A stretch of DNA of 64,000 nt from Porodaedalea pini. Lineage: Eukaryota; Basidiomycota; Agaricomycetes; Hymenochaetales; Hymenochaetaceae. Position numbers and translations under genes: made by a program. The notes beneath the pieces are model-generated. The model did not search any database. It saw nothing but the letters and a program-made list of their open reading frames with translations, and was not told the origin of the DNA. The stretch lies in contig NBAY01000007.1 in assembly GCA_002794775.1 (NCBI GenBank), positions 868,001 to 932,000 on the forward strand, in the 5' to 3' direction. Position 1 is the first letter of the stretch; the number at the start of each line of letters is the position of its first letter. This document shows, piece after piece, positions 11,801 through 27,818 of the stretch.

Positions 11801-12590
11801 TATTTGCACTTCTCTCACCCTCCTCATCTCTTCCACAACCTCCTTTTTAATTGCGCATTCCTCTGAACAGCGGGTAAATTCAATCAAACCCATCTTCCAG
11901 TCAACCTCTGGGTTATGACATTGAAGCCAGTCGTATCCCAGGAAGATGTTTGATGATGCCAGTGATGTCACAGCAAGGACAATCCTTTCCTTGTGATGGC
12001 CAATCATGAGCTCGACATCAACATATTCCTTGATCAATCCAGCCTCGTTGTGTGTGCCATCAGTATTGAGCACCACAAGGGGTCAAATGTAGTGTTTTGT
12101 CTCCAATCCGTACTTTTCAATGAACCCCACATTGATACAGGATCCCGTGCATCCCAAATCCACAAGGGCATGTGCATCCACCTCTCTCATCTCACCTACT
12201 ACACTGTGCCTAATGTTCAAGAGAAGGTCCAGCTGGCGTCCGCCAGTTCTCCTTATGAACAATTGCTTGTACTCTTCATTTTTGTTTACACTGGTAGGAG
12301 CTTCATAATTGGAAATGTCATTGATGTCATTTGCATCTAGGTATTGTACAGACGGTTGACTATATTTTATCAAGTCCAGATACAAAGCCCCTTGTTCTTC
12401 TTGGTCAGTTGCCCTGATGGCTACACCTGACCACTCGCAAAATCCTGCAAGTCGATGACCTCTTCGTCACCGCCTTCCTCCTCCACATAGTCCTCCACTG
12501 TCAACCTTCAAGTGTCTATGACTTCCTTGAATGCTGATTCCTTCATCGCGCCCAGTTCATTGGCGAGGAAGCAACATTTGCCTGGTGCCA
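8840..12590 (-). pseudogene. Chromovirus pol (protease, RT, RNase H, integrase, chromodomain), copy B
   Basis: Read from right to left. Protease (12,083-12,385) has the active-site segment ALVDLGCTGSCIN, where the family has D-S/T-G. Its C-terminal part IFLGYDWLQCHNPEVDW follows near 11,940. RT spans about 11,720-11,050 with IIIYLDDILILS intact. RNase H is about 10,850-10,380, and integrase about 9,980-9,500 with IIHDRGTQF and GQMECINQELEQ. A chromodomain (EYEIEEVLDSCLH, then YLIKWVGYNEPTWQPEMDF) lies at about 9,110-8,970. The first integrase acid is replaced (MVNLIGELP, N for D). Stops occur at about 12,078 (TGA for CGA), 11,518 (TAG for CAG) and 10,676 (TGA for CGA). The last is shared with copy A. 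The polyprotein is therefore broken. Confidence 0.88.
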
Positions 12591-12599
12591 TCATCTGTA

Positions 12600-13975
12600 G
12601 CATGCGCTGCACAATTGTCTTTCCTTGCAGGCACTTGTCCTTAAAGTGACTCAGCTGGCCACAGATCCAGCATGCCCATCATTATTGCACCTCGTTCATC
12701 AAGATGTCCATCAGCTGGCTAGCACCTCCAAAAGTGACTCCAGTCACATTGTGCTTGTTGACATAGGGGGCTGTGATCAGACGGCAAGGAGGTGGTGCCT
12801 GCTGTTGTTGTTAGCATAGTGGAAGTGGAAACATGCAACCTTGTTGGATTGCTTGGATCTGCTGTTCACCCCAGTCGATCTTGATAGCCTTCTTCTTCCA
12901 GTTGTTGTATGTTGTTAGGACCAGTGTCAACCTCAACACTCCACGAACCACCTCAATGTTCATTGCATGCTTTAGGCAGTTGCAGATGATGATGTCGTCT
13001 GTCAAACCCACCATCATAATGATTATATTGAGTTTCTGGAAGAACTCATCAGCTGTGAGGTCCTTCTGGACCTTGGTTCAGAACTCCACCAGTGCTTTCC
13101 CTTTCAGTTCAGATTGCCAAACAAGGCATCCAGTCATTCTTAGAACCTGGTCCAGCTATTCATGAAACTCATGACACCATTCATCGTGAATTCCTCAATG
13201 TAGTTTTGCACCCACATTGCTGTGTTGCCACCCTTGAGGTAGAAGAGGGTGAGGTAAATCTTGCTTGATGATGAGGGGTACCTTGTCAGGTTCTCTGAGA
13301 CAAAGAGAGTGACTTCGCATCTGAAGTCGAGGTAGTTATTGCCATCAGTGAATTTGCGTGGTCGGGCAATGTCAATATTAGGGGTCGGGGCAGCACTTTG
13401 ACCAACTGGGGTGTTTGTCACCTGTGGAGTGAAAATGCCTGCAACAATTGCTGCAATCTGCTCCAGCTGTTGTTGGCTGAAGCTCATCGACATCGTCAGT
13501 TCGGGTGTAGGCGTCAAAGGTTCAGGAGGGGTTGATGGTGATGGGTCTCTACGGGTCTCCTGGTAAGGACCTAGAGTTGGAGGGAGACCGATGGATGTCG
13601 TTGATACCGTAGGTAATGATGGGGTTGCCAGGTGCCACCTGAATCTGGTCACGTTATCCGGCTCTGTTGAATACCACGCCTTTTGGATATCACTCCACCA
13701 GAGTTTGTAGGTAACACCTTCCCTTGAGGTTGCGACATATGTGTGTCGTTCTTTGTTGAACCAGCTTGTCAACAGTAGGGCCTGATGCTGTTCCTCTGTG
13801 AGATCTATTTTGATTACGACAGCGGGGGAACAGGGATTGGTTGAATATTTGATCTGGGGTTACACCAATGTTGAGCAGGTTTGTCAGCAAAATTGATGAC
13901 GAGGTGGTAGGAGCTGAGTGAGATAACAAATGATGGTGTTGATGATGCCTGTACTTGTCTAGTTACCCACATCCA
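12600..13975 (-). pseudogene. Chromovirus gag with CCHC zinc knuckle, copy B
   Basis: The N-terminal part (about 13,930-13,140) includes an acidic/proline-rich linker and the capsid-like segment RPRKFTDGNNYLDFRCEV, typical of Ty3-type gag. A continuing piece lies at 13,017-12,811. A zinc knuckle CWICGQLSHFKDKC (C-x2-C-x4-H-x4-C) is encoded at 12,672-12,631. Several frame changes and stops separate these pieces, so it is not a single open frame here. Confidence 0.8.
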
Positions 13976-14239
13976 CGTCAAGTGTGTACTCCACCAAAGG
14001 TTAATTCGGAGCGCCAGGGTGAGAGAGGGTTTCCTAATCAGGATGGCAACTTGTCATCCAAATGCAGTAAGTTGGTTGGGTATGTTATATAATACACAAA
14101 CATCTGAAAATGTCTAGGCAGGGTTGAGGGTTGTCATTTAGGGGGTTTACACATCAAGTCCATCAAGGAGAGCGCTCCTCTAGACCGAGCGAAGGTGAGT
14201 CAACAGTGACAACATACACTGGGGATGAGCCTGGGTGGG

Positions 14240-14250
14240 GTTCTGCTTTT
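14240..14250 (-). other. Primer-binding site complementary to the element's own RNA 5' end
   Basis: On the minus strand the element reads ...CCTAACA (LTR end), T, then AAAAGCAGAAC. These 11 nt are the exact reverse complement of GTTCTGCTTTT in the LTR (14,459-14,449). That 11-mer begins about 26 nt after the TATA box, where transcription would start. This geometry is that of Tf1/sushi elements, which prime reverse transcription with the first 11 nt of their own transcript instead of a tRNA. Confidence 0.8.
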
Positions 14251-14251
14251 A

Positions 14252-14690
14252 TGTTAGGCAGGAGTCTGGGAGACAGCTCAGACTGGGCAGGCCTCAGCTA
14301 ACTGTCACCTGGGATGTGCTATACTCAAGCAGGGACTTGGGACACGCTGTACTCAGGCTAGGTTGTCACAGAGGTAAGAGGATTAATACAATGTAAACTA
14401 ATACAGGAGAGGGTGCAGTCTCACCTAGGTTGTTGCAGAGGTAAGAGGAAAAGCAGAACAGGTGTTCAGATGTGATTCCTCTTTCTTATATACAGTGATC
14501 ACCTTGTGAGAACTAGTTGCCCAATGGTCTAAGATTACATAAAGGAGCGGAATGGAACAAATGAAGGTCAGGTGCAAGGGAGTGTGGGAAATGATTGAAA
14601 AGACAATTAAATATAATGAAAAGGGGCAGTTGGATTAAAAGAAATGATAAAAAGGAAAATAAAGGAAAAGGAAAAGGAAAAGTTCTGACA
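14252..14690 (-). repeat. 5' LTR of copy B
   Basis: A 439-bp LTR bounded by TGTTAGG and TTCTGACA as written on the plus strand (start and end reversed for the minus element). It carries the promoter and RNA start listed separately. Compared with the 3' LTR nearly all differences are transitions. Confidence 0.92.
14449..14492 (-). promoter_or_regulatory. Chromovirus TATA box and predicted RNA start
   Basis: TATATAAG occupies 14,492-14,485 on the minus strand and the conserved GTTCTGCTTTT occupies 14,459-14,449. The spacing (24-26 nt between box and 11-mer) is kept in all five LTRs of this family in the window even where nearby sequence has changed. This supports the start of the 11-mer as the transcription start. 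Confidence 0.7.
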
Positions 14691-14695
14691 ATTTC

Positions 14696-16803
14696 TCTGT
14701 GGTATTACTTTGTGTATAGCTCCTCTAAATTGTGTATAATTCTGTTTAACAAAGTAGAGTATGTCCACAATGTTGCCTTTTTGCTGTCTGAGTAACATGT
14801 AAGTTGATATTAGAATTTTATCTATAGCTGCCAACCAAGTTATAATCAATTGTTTAGAACATGGTATGTCCTATAGGTCACGTTGAAGCCCAGGGTCTCA
14901 GTACTTTATTGTTGTCAGTGAGGACTAGGCCTCTCCTGCTGATCCTTCAGATGTCATCATTGCCCATAATTATATTTGCAATCATGTTATACAGGTAATT
15001 AGTAAGGTATTTAGCCTTAAGCTCAAGGCTAAAAATATGCAGCCACATTGTGTATTTTATTATAAAAGTACCCATCCTTGGCTTTGCAGGATAGAGCTGT
15101 CGTACTGTAACAGCTTCCATATGAGTGGCACAGGAACAGCTATATATATTATCATAGCTACAAGTTAGGAGCAGACTAGACATACAGATAGAATAATTAT
15201 ATAGGAGACTAGGTATATAACTATTTAAAACTGGCACAGAATTATCAATTTTGATCCAAAAAATATCAAATTTCTAATATTAAACTAGGTCAAAATTACT
15301 GGGGAAAACCCAATAAAAAGTCTCCCTGATACCCTGTGACAACTGAGGGATAGCCCACTTGTAAGTGTGCAGATAGGTCCTAATTTTCAGGAACATCCCT
15401 TGGCCTGGGACATCTCAGACCAGGTATATATACATCAGAACAGGCACCTAATAGGTCCAGGTAAAAGGGGTACCTGAAGCGATAATATCTACCATTCTTC
15501 TTTCAATTGCGCTAGAAGTTAGTCACGTGCCATCCATGAGCGTGTTGTTTCAATGTTTGGTAGGTAGGTAGGTAGGTAGGTATATTTCTCAGTTTAGGTC
15601 CCTAAACAGAAACACCGGGTCACCGAACTACATGTCAGGAGTACAAGCACTAAATACTCCCTATTTGGCACATCTCCACCAACTCCGCTCCAATAACCGC
15701 CCAGTCCTTCTCCAAAGCCTAACTTAGAAAGATTTGATTTAGTGCACATAATCTATGAGCTCCAGAAAAGTCTGAGAAAGTCGTCTCCCATAGTCAGTTA
15801 TTCGAGATGTAGAAACTAGACATTCAAAAGATGAAACCTGTACACAACCCATGGTAGTACTACTACTAGTGCTGGGCTTTCAGTATATTATTCAAATGAC
15901 ATGTAAAGAGGTTGTACACTAGCCTCTGCCTCCTTCAAGTTAGAGTCTCAAGTCTCCAGCTATATTCTTAATGCTGACTTTAGAGGTCCTGCATGCACAA
16001 GCTCTTATAAGAGAGATTGTAAAGAGATTTGAGGCAATATCTACTGGCAGTTTGAATGATATATCTGATATGTACAAGTAGTAATCTTGTTTCTAGTTAG
16101 TGGTTTGCTTCCAGTATCCAAGATTCATGCAGTGAATTACTGTACACCTATTAGCAAGAAGACAAGCTGGTTTCCTCTTTTTCAAGCAGCTTAAGCTTCT
16201 TTGCATTCAGCAGTGAATATATGCATGTATTAGTCTTGGTTATAGGTAGCTAGGTGAGCTTTTTGAGTGTCTGCACATTGATCCTCCAAGAAGACTCAGA
16301 GGACAGTTAAGGTTTTTTAAATGGTATGAGCAAATCCAGCAGAGGAAGCAGAGTGCCATAGATACCAAGAGTTTTGTGTCTTTGTTTTGCAGCTGATTTT
16401 ATTGGTATAGCCTTATGAGAAGAGACACAAAACTAGGTGAATTTTGGAGGCTTGAGACTTATGCCAAATATGGAAGAATTTTCTCATTGCTCAAAATTAC
16501 ACTTGAGCTCATTGTGGGCAGTGTTGAGGGGCAGTTTATTGGCAGTCATCAAACTTGAGATGTCTATCAGCATCCTGAGGGTCATATGAAGGCTGGGAGT
16601 GAGTTTGGTGGCATTGTCTATGGTTGAAGTTGAGATATTGGATGGATGGGTCAGATGGCAATGGATGACAGCAAACTCTGACATTTTGATTTTTAAGGCT
16701 TTATTGTCTCAATTCCTCATATGCTACATCTGTCTGATACACTGCTGCTTGAAGCAGTCTTAGGTGTCAGAGAGAGGTTTCTGTGTTCACAAAATTGTTG
16801 ATA
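14696..16803. other. AT-rich stretch without a recognisable gene
   Basis: Only short low-complexity frames are present, such as the minus-strand one at 14,947-15,237. No transposase, RT or conserved domain is visible. A tetranucleotide microsatellite lies at 15,559-15,582. It is probably decayed repeat DNA at the edge of the transposon compartment. Confidence 0.5.
15559..15582. repeat. (GGTA)6 microsatellite
   Basis: Six perfect GGTA units in an AT-rich non-coding stretch. Confidence 0.95.
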
Positions 16804-17557
16804 TCATAGCCATAAGCTACTGGTAGGAGAATGGTGGTGGTTTGTAGCCCAATGTGTGACCAAAGTTTCTGCTAGCTGTAGGGCCCTTTCTGCATCGCAG
16901 CACTCCTCCCACTCCTCGTCGTGGCTGCGATAGCTGAGCGGCTGTTCTCGACGCGATGCCTGAGAGACTGGGCGAGAAGCCTGCGGCGGCGCGCCCCGCA
17001 GACTGTTTCGCATGAATCCTGCGAGGAGAGACGTGCTTCCGCATGTGCTGCCGTACGCAGGCGGGGGCGGGATAGCGATGATGTTGTCCTCGACATCCCC
17101 TGTGCCGACGCCACTCTGCGCGAGCGCAGCGGTGTATGTGGGGAGTGAGGGACGGTTCCACGGCGCGAAGGCCATGCCCATGGGCGAGAGTATGCGCATA
17201 GCGCTGCGCGCGGATGAGAAAGACGCAGCGCTCGAGAAAGAGGAGCTGCGCAAGCGTGACAATACCGAAGGAGACGTGCACGAAGATGGCAGCGGAGCCA
17301 CCGAGCGCGGGGAGCGACGAGCTCTGCGTCTGGTCGGCGCTGTTCACGGAGCTGCCGCGGTCGCCGGCGAGCCGCTTCGCGACGACGACCCAGAGGGCGA
17401 TCGTCCCGGCGAGGAGCGTGAGCTGGAGGGTGAGGCCAGGTCGAGCTTCGAGCGTTTGCCAGATCTTCCCAGCAAGAATTTGATCTCTTCGAGGCGGTAC
17501 AGCTGTGAACGCGATCCAAAAGCGATGTGCCGGCGTTACCCCGCACCGGATGGGTAT
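16804..17557 (-). pseudogene. C-terminal part of a multi-pass membrane protein, with apparent frameshift
   Basis: From an acceptor near 17,557 the minus strand encodes GKIWQTLEARPGLTLQLTLL followed by two hydrophobic segments (LLAGTIALWVVVAKRL and FVHVSFGIVTLAQLLFL). Around 17,185-17,160 the plausible frame switches by one base with no splice site in view. It then continues as a cytosolic tail (PSLPTYTAALAQSG, a proline stretch ending PPPPAYG, basic RRE segments) to a stop at 16,804. High GC, acceptable codon use and the PPPPAYG tail resemble uncharacterised basidiomycete membrane proteins. No 5' exons were found upstream (17,600-18,160), so the gene may be truncated, or its 5' part may have been lost next to the duplicated block at 18,164. 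A sequencing error at the switch cannot be excluded. Confidence 0.5.
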
Positions 17558-18163
17558 CTGCTAACTGTGAGTTATGAGTTAAGGGTTTTGAGGAATATGC
17601 GCTGTAGACGAGGGTGCTCTCGAGCACAGTGCAGATGGTGGTTCATGTGGGACACATGCATCATGGCAACAAGCAACCGTCGCCTCGAGAATGACAACGA
17701 TCCTGGGGATCGACAGCGGAGCGGCACGCTCCACATTGCCAAATCGTCTGGCAGTGTCGCAGCACGTCTAAGTGCTCTATTTGCCATGCCTGCCTTCGTC
17801 TGCGCACGGCCAAACTCCGGACTTGCGCCTGCATCCGACAAGGTGGACTCGGAAAGTGCATCGCGTTGCGCATTGCAGAAACCGGAGACGCTCCAAATGC
17901 GATTGTACCCTTGCTTTTCGTGTGTTGCATACTGCGCGAGTTCTCTTCCTGCGGCAGCGTTGAGCTCTTGCCGACCGGGAGACGCCACCCAAACGCATCG
18001 CCGGATGCACGTTCGCAGTGTCCAACCTCCCGCAGTGGGAGACTGGAGAACTTTGCCCATCCACGAGTCGAATAGCATCGATCCTGTAAGAATTTTGATG
18101 CTAGAATGAGCGCAGCGAGGAAAATTGTGCTTCACGCGTCGCAGCACATGACCGCGTCCCTGG
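17558..18163. other. GC-rich spacer, no confident gene
   Basis: Open frames exist on both strands, including a long plus-strand one crossing the membrane-protein region. None shows a domain, and they look like by-products of high GC content. 5' exons of the neighbouring membrane-protein gene could be hidden here. Confidence 0.4.
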
Positions 18164-19885
18164 CGAACGCGTCTTCAGCCAATGCTAGTGGTTAGATTTT
18201 GAATGCTCTCCCATCCAGCGCTAGCTTCCTTCTTTTGTGCATTAAATGCTCCTCATTTTCACCTTCTTATAAGCTGACATCTGGATGGCGCACCTTTTGA
18301 CTATAAATCCACACCGAAGGAGTTACTTTGGACCTATGTTCGACAATGTGGCCGCCAGCAAGCTCCAGTCCAGCACGGGAAGGATTGACGGCTCTTTTCC
18401 AGGAGAGAATTGGGAGAAAATAGATGATAAGGAGCGCATGGAAGGTTTCCGGCTTCGTATCTGCAGTACTTTCGAGTTGGGCTGTCCGAGGCAGTGGCCA
18501 TGGGGACAATCACACAACTATATTAACACAGGCACTTACGGTTTTCGTCCCAACTCCTGCAATCCATGTGCGACCTGATAAAGAGCAGCATCCACAAGAT
18601 CTGTTCCACCGCGCCTTTGCTTTTTTTGGTCTTGATCTTTCGTCTCCCCGTACTGTGATATGTACAGTGCCATATTGAGTACGTTCTGCGGTCGTGAAGA
18701 GCACAATGACGTGGCCGTATGGGTTTGCATATGTCTGCATATGCACAGCATGGGACGGGATGAACTGTGTGTGGTTGCTTTGCATTTTCCCATTTACCGC
18801 TGCATCGAAGAAAGCTAATCCAAATACCCATGCTAATCACGAGTTTCCCAGGTATTCGAACTACTTATAGGTCCTCGTCTCTTTGGTACCTGATAATGGC
18901 AGAAAGACGAGGACAAGTCATTCGGTGGGTTTACTGTGCTGTGCTATTTCATCCTCAATGGATTTAATTATGGCCGTCAGAAGTAGACACTATACAATGG
19001 GTGGTCTTATAGCTGTTTCTTCAGCTCACTAAAAGAGTCGAGTTAAGGTTGCAGACAAGTCAGTAGTATCCAAAATTTGGATTTCACTGGTGTGTGTAGA
19101 ATCACCTCCCAACATCTATTTATGTCGTGCGTTTATTATAAAAACATCTTGTCTATAGATGGTAATGACTCACAGGAAATCTCACAGGACTCACGATGAA
19201 CTAAAGGTTCTCGGATGCGAAGGATTTCCGGCGAAAGATAGTTTGGATCTGAAAATACCCATGTGAGTCTAGAGTCGTCAAATTTTATCGTTTATATACG
19301 AGAAGCGTCCTCAAGAAAAGCGCAGCCTGAGACTTACGACACTGCTTCGAGCTCTCCGTTAATTTGCTTCGAACAGCTCAAGAGAATCACGTCCTTGAGA
19401 ATACTTCTTCTAATGTCCACTACTTAACGATGATTTGTTTTTCAGACGGCTACGGGACTAAACCACAAATCGGATGCGCTTCAGTGGAGTGACTATTCTG
19501 AGTGACGGTCCTTCCTGTGTCTTTGGAAAACAAACATGAAACAGCGGCCCCGCGCCCGCGGCGTCGGTGTGGGCTGTCTCGCATCATATTTCTTTCTGCC
19601 CCGCAAAAAACAGGTCCCGCCATTGGACAATCTTCCACGTTTTCGCTCGTTCATGAGAGGATGGCAGTTCTCTGCTCAAGGTCACGAGCGTACCTTGAGG
19701 CTGGAAACATGTTGAGGCATATCCGTGCGTCCCACGGGCAGCACACCCTGTCCGTTACCGAAAACCTGCGTTGCTACTGGCCAGGTCGTGGTTGAGCAAC
19801 ACTCTCATCTCTGAACGCTCGCGAGAACCCTGACTCAACATCCGGCACGTTAGTGCTGCCGTATGTCCTGGCTGACCACCGAATG

Positions 19886-19893
19886 TATAAAAG
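19886..19893 (+). promoter_or_regulatory. TATA box of peroxidase 1
   Basis: TATAAAAG lies 74 bp before the start codon. The equivalent box in peroxidase 2 is TATAAAAA (54,100-54,093, minus). Confidence 0.7.
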
Positions 19894-19966
19894 GGCGACC
19901 AACAAACAGCCCAGTCGTTCTGCACTCCTGGAGTCTTCACTGGTCTCTCAGGCACTCTTGACAACC

Positions 19967-21390
<1,424 letters not shown>

Positions 21391-21922
21391 TCTGGAGATG
21401 GGACGATGAGCAAATTATTGGCTATTATAATGCCAGACTGCGTCTGCTATCTTCTGCTTTTCCTATGTGTTCCTCTTTGGTCTGAAAGAATGGGAATAAT
21501 ATTGTTATCTGTCGAGCCTGATTACATTGTATATTTGACATCGTGCTGAAAAGAATTCATTTATGTGTTTCATCTGAAATCGCTTGAATCATCTTCCTCC
21601 ACCTTGGATCGAATCCTACAAACAGCAGAGTCGCCACGGAAGACCGATTCAAAAGCGACAGTGCCGGCCCGGGGCATAACAAGTAATGCGAGTACTTGGA
21701 CAGAAATACACTACAAGTTTCTGACCAATGACTAGTAATAGACCTGTAACTCTGACCATTAAACCCTGCTCGACGTACCGTTTACTGTTTTCGAGTTTCT
21801 CTAAAGCTGAATATGTTATCGAAGTTGACATTAATATTATAAACTTTTGGAAACGAAATATGCAAGAAATGTTAGAATAAAAGGCACGTGGTAACTTCGG
21901 AGTGGTCACTGATTGCACGCCG

Positions 21923-25412
<3,490 letters not shown>

Positions 25413-26190
25413 AGGCAGAAGCAACGGCATCAAAATCTTGTTTTTATAGATCTTATTCCACCCGCTTGTACCACGCGCATAACTTACCCGTCGAATTTGT
25501 GCTTTATTTCCAGTGTCACAGGGTTGTGAGCGCTACTATCGCCAGTGGTTTCTAGTCTACGAAAGCCTAGCTGATGCGCGCCGAACTCTATCGGTGATCG
25601 CGGAACGGTATCCTCACACGGACGTCATCAGCCCTGCATTGCAGCATAAGGAACATGTGTGCAATATGTAGTATAACTTGAAAATACAACGAGTGGACGT
25701 GCAAACGCCCAGCCCGCGCACAGGCTTGGGCGGTTCTACACAAGAAAGTATTTTAAAGAGAGATAAAGAATTCGTACGGGCACGCCCGCGTTGTGTGTCG
25801 GTGAGACTGTTCTTCGAGTTGGGCGCAGTGCAACGCGCACTTGAAAGAATTAGGGAGAATGTGATTATAAGAATTATGACACAGTTGCATGGAAAGAAGC
25901 AGCAAAGAAACAGGGGTAACAGAAACAAAGTGGAGTAAAAATGGGGAAAGTAGGGGACAAAGGCTGAGGGGAAAAAAAGAGGCAAAGAGGAAGTATTCCA
26001 CCCAACGGAAGACGGAACAGACAATAGTACAGAAGAACGGTAGATCATCAAATTCTGATTCTGAATCGTCCAGCCCATCGGACAGCTTGCAATCGGCAGA
26101 CTCCTGACATCGCACTGACTAGCGATTCGATATTATACCCCGTAGACCTATACGCATGTATCATAGACCCGCAAACACAAGTTCGAGCAA
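25413..26190. other. Convergent intergenic region
   Basis: Lies between the ends of the alanyl-tRNA synthetase and G-alpha genes. It should hold both 3' untranslated regions. Short frames on both strands are not credible proteins. Confidence 0.6.
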
Positions 26191-27818
26191 TCAAAGGAGA
26201 CCGCATTCTCTTAGGTGAAGCTGGAGCAGAATGTCCTGAATGGCGCTCAAGACGACTGAAAGTAGAAAATCAGTGAAACAGCTCATGAAATGTGCCTAAG
26301 ATTATTAATGGCGAACTCACACTTGATCTGCTGGGTATCAGTAGCACAGGTATAATGGGCATAGATTTGCTTCGTCGCCGCGTTCTGATTCAGTGAGACA
26401 AATCGGTGCAGGAGGTATTCGCAGGCAAGGTCATAGTTGTCACCACCATTGTAGTCTGGGAAGTAATCACCGAGCGGGGAATACGGGAGCTTCTCCGCAA
26501 AGAGATCGATCTTGTTCAAGAATAGAATCTACAAATAATCATGTCAATGATGATGATGAGACATGGATTTTGATGGTGATGTCGGGGTGTGACACAATGC
26601 AAGGCAGAGCACTTACGATCGAGGTCTTGACGAACCAGCGCGAGTTGCAGATGGAGTCAAAGAGTGTGAGCGCCTCTTGCATACGGTTCTAAAGTGGAGA
26701 AGGTTGGAATTTGTCATACCCCAAACAAGTACAAAACATACCACACTCTCATCCTCATACAGCATCTGGTCGTATTCACTCAGAGACACAAGGAAAACCA
26801 GGGCCGTGACGTTCTCAAAGCAGTGGATCCATTTCTTACGTTCACTCCGCTGGCCGCCGACATCAAACAGCCTGTATGTCAGCTCGCCCACACGGAACAT
26901 CGTCTCAGTGATGCCGGTCGTCTTAACGCGAGACCGGAGGATGTCCTGGTCGGTCGGCAGATAATGGATGTCCGCCATGCGCTCGATCTGATTGAAGTAG
27001 CTAAAAGAGCATTGTTGTAAGATGGGGCGCATCCGCCGAAGGCACAGGTAACTCACTAGACGGCAGAGTCGTTGAGCTGGAACTCGCGACTTCTTCGGAC
27101 CGCTTCCTTCACTCCAGGATCTCGCCAGAGCCCACGGATGGCGTCGGCAACATCGCGAGGTAACGAGTTAGTTTCGATCTGGCCGGGTAAAGAAAGGATG
27201 ATATTGCGGCGAGCGTCGTTCTGTGGGGCGAGCTGAAGGTCCAGTTGAGGCAAGGCCTCGAGGATGGCACTACAAAGTCAAGTGTCAACATCTGCGAGGG
27301 ACGGTTGAAGGATGAAGAGCGGCGGATCCTCGTCGAAGTTTGATTGTCTCGGAGTCCTCGGAGGAAGTTCCGACTCCATAAAACCACCAGTGACGAGCAA
27401 CAGAGAGCAGGAGGAAAGAGAAAGACTTACCGCATAGACTGAATCGTGTTAGAAAAGATGATCTCTTTGTATGAATCCCGTTCTGATTCATTGTACCCTC
27501 CGTGGTGAATGAGCTTCATTTGTTTCAAGACGGTCGACTGTCATTCGACGAAGGAAAAAAAATAAGCAGTCATTTCAAGCTGGAGGTGGCCTACGACATG
27601 AACTAGACACACCTTGCCCGATTCTCCAGCACCGAGCAACAACATTTTGATCTCGTTCTTCGCCAGCATCCGATCGCGCTTCAGCTGGTTCTCGATCTCA
27701 TCGTTACCTATACGTAAACAGCGGTGGCGTCAGCATGCAGGACGTCCTGCCTGGAATGAGAATTGTACGCACGGGCTTTGGCCTCCTCATCGACGGCGGT
27801 GGATTGGGCGCAACCCAT
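26191..27818 (-). CDS. Heterotrimeric G-protein alpha subunit, canonical (Gi-like, 354 aa)
   Basis: Eight exons on the minus strand: 27,818-27,773, 27,707-27,613, 27,537-27,431, 27,269-27,057, 27,000-26,742, 26,688-26,617, 26,528-26,321 and 26,255-26,191. The 354 residues are the standard length. It relays signals from seven-helix receptors at the plasma membrane. The N-terminus MGCAQST fits myristoylation at Gly2 and palmitoylation at Cys3. P-loop GAGESGKS (41-48), switch [10 protein letters not shown], switch [14 protein letters not shown] with the catalytic Gln, NKID and TCATDT are all intact. The C-terminus RECGLL has Cys at position -4, as in group I (Gi-type) fungal alpha subunits, which act in mating and cAMP signalling. 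I do not assign a specific gene name. Confidence 0.95.

Larger units (their letters stand above)
6941..14690 (-). mobile_element. Full-length Ty3/sushi-type chromovirus (copy B), TSD ATTTC
   Basis: Bounded by LTRs at 6,941-8,825 (interrupted) and 14,252-14,690, and flanked by a perfect 5-bp target duplication ATTTC at 6,936-6,940 and 14,691-14,695. Reading on the minus strand the order is 5' LTR, primer-binding site, gag with a zinc knuckle, protease, RT, RNase H, integrase, chromodomain, 3' LTR. Without the 1.44-kb nested insertion it is about 6.3 kb. Scattered stops mean this copy is no longer autonomous, but the RT box YLDD is intact. The chromodomain and the self-complementary primer site place it with the Tf1/sushi chromoviruses. 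Confidence 0.93.

Noticed and set aside
14595..14795. Plus-strand frame in the chromovirus LTR (Lys-rich)
   Set aside because: Low-complexity translation of the LTR's A-rich end, not a gene.
16872..17627. Minus-strand 251-codon open frame
   Set aside because: Arg/Pro-rich with no hydrophobic pattern. A different minus frame in the same DNA gives clear transmembrane segments.
17012..18109. Long plus-strand open frame (365 codons)
   Set aside because: It overlaps the minus-strand membrane-protein exons, has no domain and is rich in Arg/Ala as expected from a GC-rich antisense frame.
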